DNA from: Erythrobacter donghaensis
GTDB taxonomy: Bacteria; Pseudomonadota; Alphaproteobacteria; Sphingomonadales; Sphingomonadaceae
Assembly (NCBI RefSeq): GCF_002155425.1
Contig: NZ_MUYG01000007.1
Coordinates: 275,762-339,761, forward strand
Direction of reading: 5' to 3'
DNA: 64,000 nt
Positions 61,052-64,000 of this stretch are shown here, piece after piece (position 1 is the first letter of the stretch; each line of letters begins with the position of its first letter). The position numbers and the translations under genes are program-made. The notes beneath the pieces were generated by a model. That model ran no database searches, was not told the DNA's origin, and saw nothing but the letters and a program-made list of their open reading frames with translations.

Positions 61052-61694
61052 TGTGCTGATTGGTGGCGACCCATTTCCAGGTCGTTGGATTGCCCATCTT
61101 CTCGGTGCCGAGCCGGCAGCCGTCAATGTATTTCGAACCCTCCGAAAACCCGATCCCAGCAAACGTGCCAGAAGCGACGATCGCGCCGCACAGGTCGGGA
61201 TAAGCGTGATTGTTGTTCGACTTCTGGCGCTTGGATTTGGCGACCAGCCAGGCATCGTCGATAGCGTATCGGACGTTGGGTGAGCCACGCATAAAGCGCA
61301 TATCGCCCTTTGGGAATTCGACGGCCGCGACGGCGTAGTCGCCAAATCCCGGGCGGCGGATCGGATCAGACAACGCCGCCATTAGAGCCTTATACAGCAG
61401 CCATTCCCGTCGCGGCAGCACGTCAAGGCCAAATTTTAGGCTGCTCAGGCTGTCCGGAAAGGATGTAGCCAATACAGTGACCGACCGAGCTGAGGAAAAA
61501 ATCCCGCCGCTCGACAGCACTGAAGCGATAATCGCAATCAGCATGTCCTGAGGATCAAATTTCGGGTTCCCGAGATCGAGTAGGATGTCGATGTCATTTT
61601 CCGAGCAGCCGAGCTGAGCGATCAATGCGCGTGCATTAGCGTCGAAATCGGGGTCGAGGGCTTCGTCTATTCCACCGATGAAATGACCGCCCAT
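61008..61694 (-). pseudogene. Beta-family protein, N-terminally truncated
   Basis: The C-terminal two thirds of a Beta-family (phage T4 beta-like / sce7725-like) protein: PGFGDYAVAAVEFPKGDMRF, YAIDDAWLVAKSKR, YPDLCGAIVASGTFAGIGFS, GNPTTWKWVATNQHITKVV. Members are about 350 residues; only 228 are left, and the open frame stops at the junction with the integrase fragment near 61690. These proteins are often next to sce7726. Truncation suggests the pair is no longer complete. Confidence 0.68.
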
Positions 61695-61919
61695 GGCTTC
61701 CGCGCGATGGCCTCAACCCTCCTCAACGAATGCGGCAATTGGCACCCCGATGCAATCGAGCGGGCCCTCGCCCACGGCGACAGCGACAGAATCCGCGCCG
61801 CCTATCATCGCGGAGCACATTGGAAGGAACGTGTGGCCATGGCCCAATGGTGGAGCGACCACCTCGATCAGCTGCGCAAGGGGGCTGAGGTTGTGCCGAT
61901 CAAGACGGGGAAGCGGTGA
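61683..61919 (+). pseudogene. Tyrosine recombinase (phage integrase) C-terminal fragment
   Basis: 78 residues of the catalytic end of a phage-type integrase: HxxR in MTAHGFRAMASTLLNE (His4, Arg7), the second His31 in ALAHGDSD, and nucleophile Tyr41 in IRAAYHRGAHW, with the family tail MAQWWSDHL. The N-terminal about 320 residues are missing, and sequence of opposite orientation abuts it at about 61685. Integrases of this type insert at tRNA genes, in line with the tRNA-Gly at 55131. Confidence 0.85.
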
Positions 61920-62469
61920 TTAGTCTGGAGAAACCGCAACTCGTCTATGATCCGCGAGCGACTGGAGAATTTCGACTTCTTTTCAGATTTTTATAGCTAA
62001 GCGAGTTGCCCACCGCTCGCCGCAAACCCGCATAACTCGCTGGCGGGTCATTTGTGCACAAGCCGTATTTCCTCGGATATATCAGAGATATGCAACCCGA
62101 ATTCGCGGGGTAGGGTGTGCTCAATGTTCCCCAATTGCGCGGTTCGGATTGAATGCCTCTGACGCTTCCAGCTTGGCGCTCTTTGACATTCGCCCAGAAC
62201 GGAGCCTCCGGCAGGCTGGGCTGCAAAGCCTGAATCGTGTTCTGGCGCTTTTTGCGGCACACAATGTGTCAGCCATTGACCGTTGGTCGAATCGATCGCT
62301 TGGGCGAACAGGGGCGGAAAGTGGCTGTCTAATCAGCCAGACGAAGACGGCAGCTTCCGCCCCAAACCCCGACGTTCACGGACCCCTGATCGAACATCTG
62401 GTTTCCTTAGAATCCGCCATTCCGCTTTCGGGATCGCGCGCGGGTCCGGCCCACGACCGAGAATGGGTG
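61920..62469. other. Non-coding island segment left of the IS element
   Basis: No gene is supported in these 550 bases, and composition is more AT-rich than the core. Positions 62000-62048 contain overlapping inverted repeats: AGCGAGTT (62000) with AACTCGCT (62034), and ACCCGC (62026) with GCGGGT (62043). Such nested structure next to an integrase end could be part of a recombination site. No copy of the tRNA-Gly 3' end was found here. Confidence 0.4.
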
Positions 62470-62487
62470 GATTGTGTTGAAAAACTC
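62470..62487 (+). repeat. Left terminal inverted repeat of the IS
   Basis: GATTGTGTTGAAAAACTC. It matches the reverse complement of the right end at 17 of 18 positions (T/C at position 17). The base 5' of it is G, so the true end could be slightly different. Confidence 0.85.
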
Positions 62488-62518
62488 CTCCTTGCAATCG
62501 GGCTAAAGTATTGATTCT

Positions 62519-63925
62519 ATGTCTTGGCAGACAAGCGGAGACGGTCGGATGATGGGTGAGCGGACGGTGGCGCAGGAGGCCCTGTTCTACAGCTTCAACC
62601 TGGAGCGGCATGTTCCGCAGGATCATTTGCTGCGCTCGATCGATCGGTTCGTCGACCTGTCGGGCATTCGCGAACATCTGCGTCCCTTCTACAGCTCGAC
62701 CGGACGACCGTCAGTTGATCCCGAGTTGATGATCCGGATGCTGATCATCGGCTACTGCATGGGCATCCGGTCCGAGCGGCGGCTGTGCGAGGAGGTGCAT
62801 GTCAACCTCGCCTATCGCTGGTTCTGCCGCCTGGGGCTGGAAGGCGATGTGCCCGACCACTCGACCTTCTCGAAGAACCGTCACGGTCGCTTCCGCGACA
62901 GTGATCTGCTGCGCCAGCTGTTCGAGACGACCGTGGCGCGCTGCATCGCCGAAGGACTGGTCGGCGGTGAAGGGTTCGCGGTCGATGGCAGCCTCGTGCG
63001 CGCCGATGTGAACCGCCAGCATGCCGTCGATCAGGCCGATGGCTTGCCGGACCCGGCCACCAGCCATGCCGTTCGCGAGTATCTGGCTGTGCTCGACGAT
63101 GCGGCCTTCGGGGGCGCAACCCCGGTGCCGCCCAAGCAGTTGGCGGTGGCCGATCCGGCCGCACGCTGGACAGCGGCAAGCCGCGAGCGTGCCTTCTTCG
63201 CCTATGCCACCAACTACCTCATTGATCTCCAGAACGCAGTGATCGTCGATGTCGAGGCGACCACCGCCATCCGTCAGGCCGAGGTGACCGCCCAGCGCCG
63301 CATGATCGACCGGACGCAGGAGCGCTTCGGCCTCTGGCCCGAGCGGCTCGTGGGCGACACCGGATATGGCGATGCAAGGAACCTGTCCTGGCTGGTCGAG
63401 GAGCGCGGCATCGAGCCGCACATCCCTGTGTTCGACAAGTCTGCCCGCCGCGATGATACCTTCGAGCGTTCGGCCTTCACCTTCGACCATGAGGATGACA
63501 GCTATATCTGCCCTGCTGGCAAGCGGCTGCGCCAGAGGCAGAAGGTCTATCGCGAGGAACGTCCGTTCGTCGATGAGAACGGCATGTTGCGTTACCGCGC
63601 CAGCAAGCTCGACTGCAGTGCCTGCGCTCTCAAGCCGCGCTGTTGCCCGACCCAACCAGCGCGCAAGATCCTGCGTTCAGTCCACGAGGGCGCCCGTGAT
63701 CTGGCCCGCGATATCGCCACGACCGACGCCTATCTGGTCTCGCGCCGCCAGCGCAAGAAGGTCGAGATGCTGTTCGCGCACCTCAAGCGCATCCTCAGGA
63801 TGGATCGCCTGCGCCTGCGAGGTCCAAACGGCGCAAGAGACGAGTTCCTCCTCGCAGCCACCGCCCAAAACCTCCGGAAAATGGCCAAGCTGATCCCCAT
63901 GCCAGCCACCACAGCCCCCGCATAA
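62519..63925 (+). CDS. IS1182 family transposase
   Basis: The 468-residue DDE transposase has an N-terminal helical region (GRPSVDPELMIRMLIIGYCM) typical of the IS1182/IS5-like group. The catalytic Asp is in FAVDGSLVRAD, the second in LVGDTGYGDARN, and the Glu in RRQRKKVEMLFAHLKRI. A Cys-rich part (LDCSACALKPRCCP) marks the family. The start at 62519 is used; a later in-frame ATG (62552) is an alternative. Length is normal and there are no frameshifts, so it may be active. Confidence 0.93.
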   Translation: MSWQTSGDGRMMGERTVAQEALFYSFNLERHVPQDHLLRSIDRFVDLSGIREHLRPFYSSTGRPSVDPELMIRMLIIGYCMGIRSERRLCEEVHVNLAYRWFCRLGLEGDVPDHSTFSKNRHGRFRDSDLLRQLFETTVARCIAEGLVGGEGFAVDGSLVRADVNRQHAVDQADGLPDPATSHAVREYLAVLDDAAFGGATPVPPKQLAVADPAARWTAASRERAFFAYATNYLIDLQNAVIVDVEATTAIRQAEVTAQRRMIDRTQERFGLWPERLVGDTGYGDARNLSWLVEERGIEPHIPVFDKSARRDDTFERSAFTFDHEDDSYICPAGKRLRQRQKVYREERPFVDENGMLRYRASKLDCSACALKPRCCPTQPARKILRSVHEGARDLARDIATTDAYLVSRRQRKKVEMLFAHLKRILRMDRLRLRGPNGARDEFLLAATAQNLRKMAKLIPMPATTAPA

Positions 63926-63982
63926 GCGGGGGCGAAGCCTCAGAGCGCCGCTCAGGCTCGCGCCAGCGCCGATCTCAGCGCC

Positions 63983-64000
63983 GGGTTTTTCAACACAATC
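63983..64000 (-). repeat. Right terminal inverted repeat of the IS
   Basis: GGGTTTTTCAACACAATC on the plus strand; its complement repeats the left end with one mismatch. It coincides with the window edge. Confidence 0.85.

Larger units (their letters stand above)
62470..64000 (+). mobile_element. IS1182-type insertion sequence, complete in the window
   Basis: The 1531-base element is bounded by near-identical terminal inverted repeats (18 bases, one mismatch) at 62470-62487 and 63983-64000, with a single transposase gene between. The right repeat ends at the last base of the window, so the target duplication cannot be checked. It sits in the decayed island and has no visible damage, suggesting recent arrival. 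Confidence 0.88.

Noticed and set aside
62149..62514. 121-codon open frame left of the IS
   Set aside because: No ribosome binding site, mixed composition and no recognisable features; it runs into the IS end.
55205..64000. Second copy of the tRNA-Gly 3' end as attR
   Set aside because: No repeat of the T-arm/acceptor sequence was found to the right within the window; it may lie outside.

Overview
The window is a high-GC, gene-dense chromosomal segment from an alphaproteobacterium, most likely a sphingomonad of the Erythrobacteraceae type. This rests on the MipZ division ATPase, PhaB, the DUF3576 lipoprotein, the tonB-exbB-exbD-exbD arrangement, an Lhr-type ligase-associated helicase and class II (GlpX) fructose-bisphosphatase. 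All of it is read by eye; no database search was possible.

Layout. 1-5.5 kb: pyrD, a gamma-glutamyltransferase, an acyl-CoA synthetase and a small lipoprotein. 5.5-15.2 kb: an accessory-looking block. Its centre is a 1380-residue protein that reads as an unknown N-terminal alpha/beta module, a DyP-type peroxidase and a cytochrome P450-like domain in one chain. It converges on an overlapping pair of a Crp/Fnr regulator and a class III nucleotide cyclase-ATPase-TPR protein, followed by an unknown protein and an ABC ATPase whose catalytic Glu is Gln. 15.4-27 kb: housekeeping genes (phaB, an outer-membrane protein, DUF3576, leuS-lptE-holA, a sugar transferase, lptC-lptA, rnd, ung).

27.1-36 kb: seven tightly overlapping genes for surface-glycan modification: an epimerase-like protein, a TIM-barrel isomerase-like protein, a GtrB-like glycosyltransferase, an FAD oxidoreductase, a polytopic membrane protein, GtrA, and a GT2/GT-C fusion. 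36-40.7 kb: glpX, two tandem paralogous secreted proteins, homoserine dehydrogenase and a secreted protein. 40.7-44.3 kb: the TonB energy-transduction cluster, with three ExbD copies, a possible leader ORF, intercistronic hairpins and a strong terminator. 44.3-55.1 kb: a parS-like site, the Lhr helicase, HscC with a degenerate J-like partner, phosphomannomutase, a membrane J-protein overlapping mipZ, and panC.

55.1-64 kb: tRNA-Gly(TCC) followed by a decayed genomic island. It contains a frameshifted small gene, a truncated type III restriction Res subunit joined to an unrelated coiled-coil fragment, an intact secreted S9 peptidase, an sce7726-type PD-(D/E)XK protein facing a truncated Beta-family protein, the C-terminal end of a tyrosine recombinase, and a complete IS1182-type element whose right inverted repeat ends exactly at the window edge.

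The strongest candidate for an undescribed system is the DyP-P450 fusion beside a cAMP-type Crp/cyclase pair. The second is the sce7726/Beta pair in the tRNA-Gly island.
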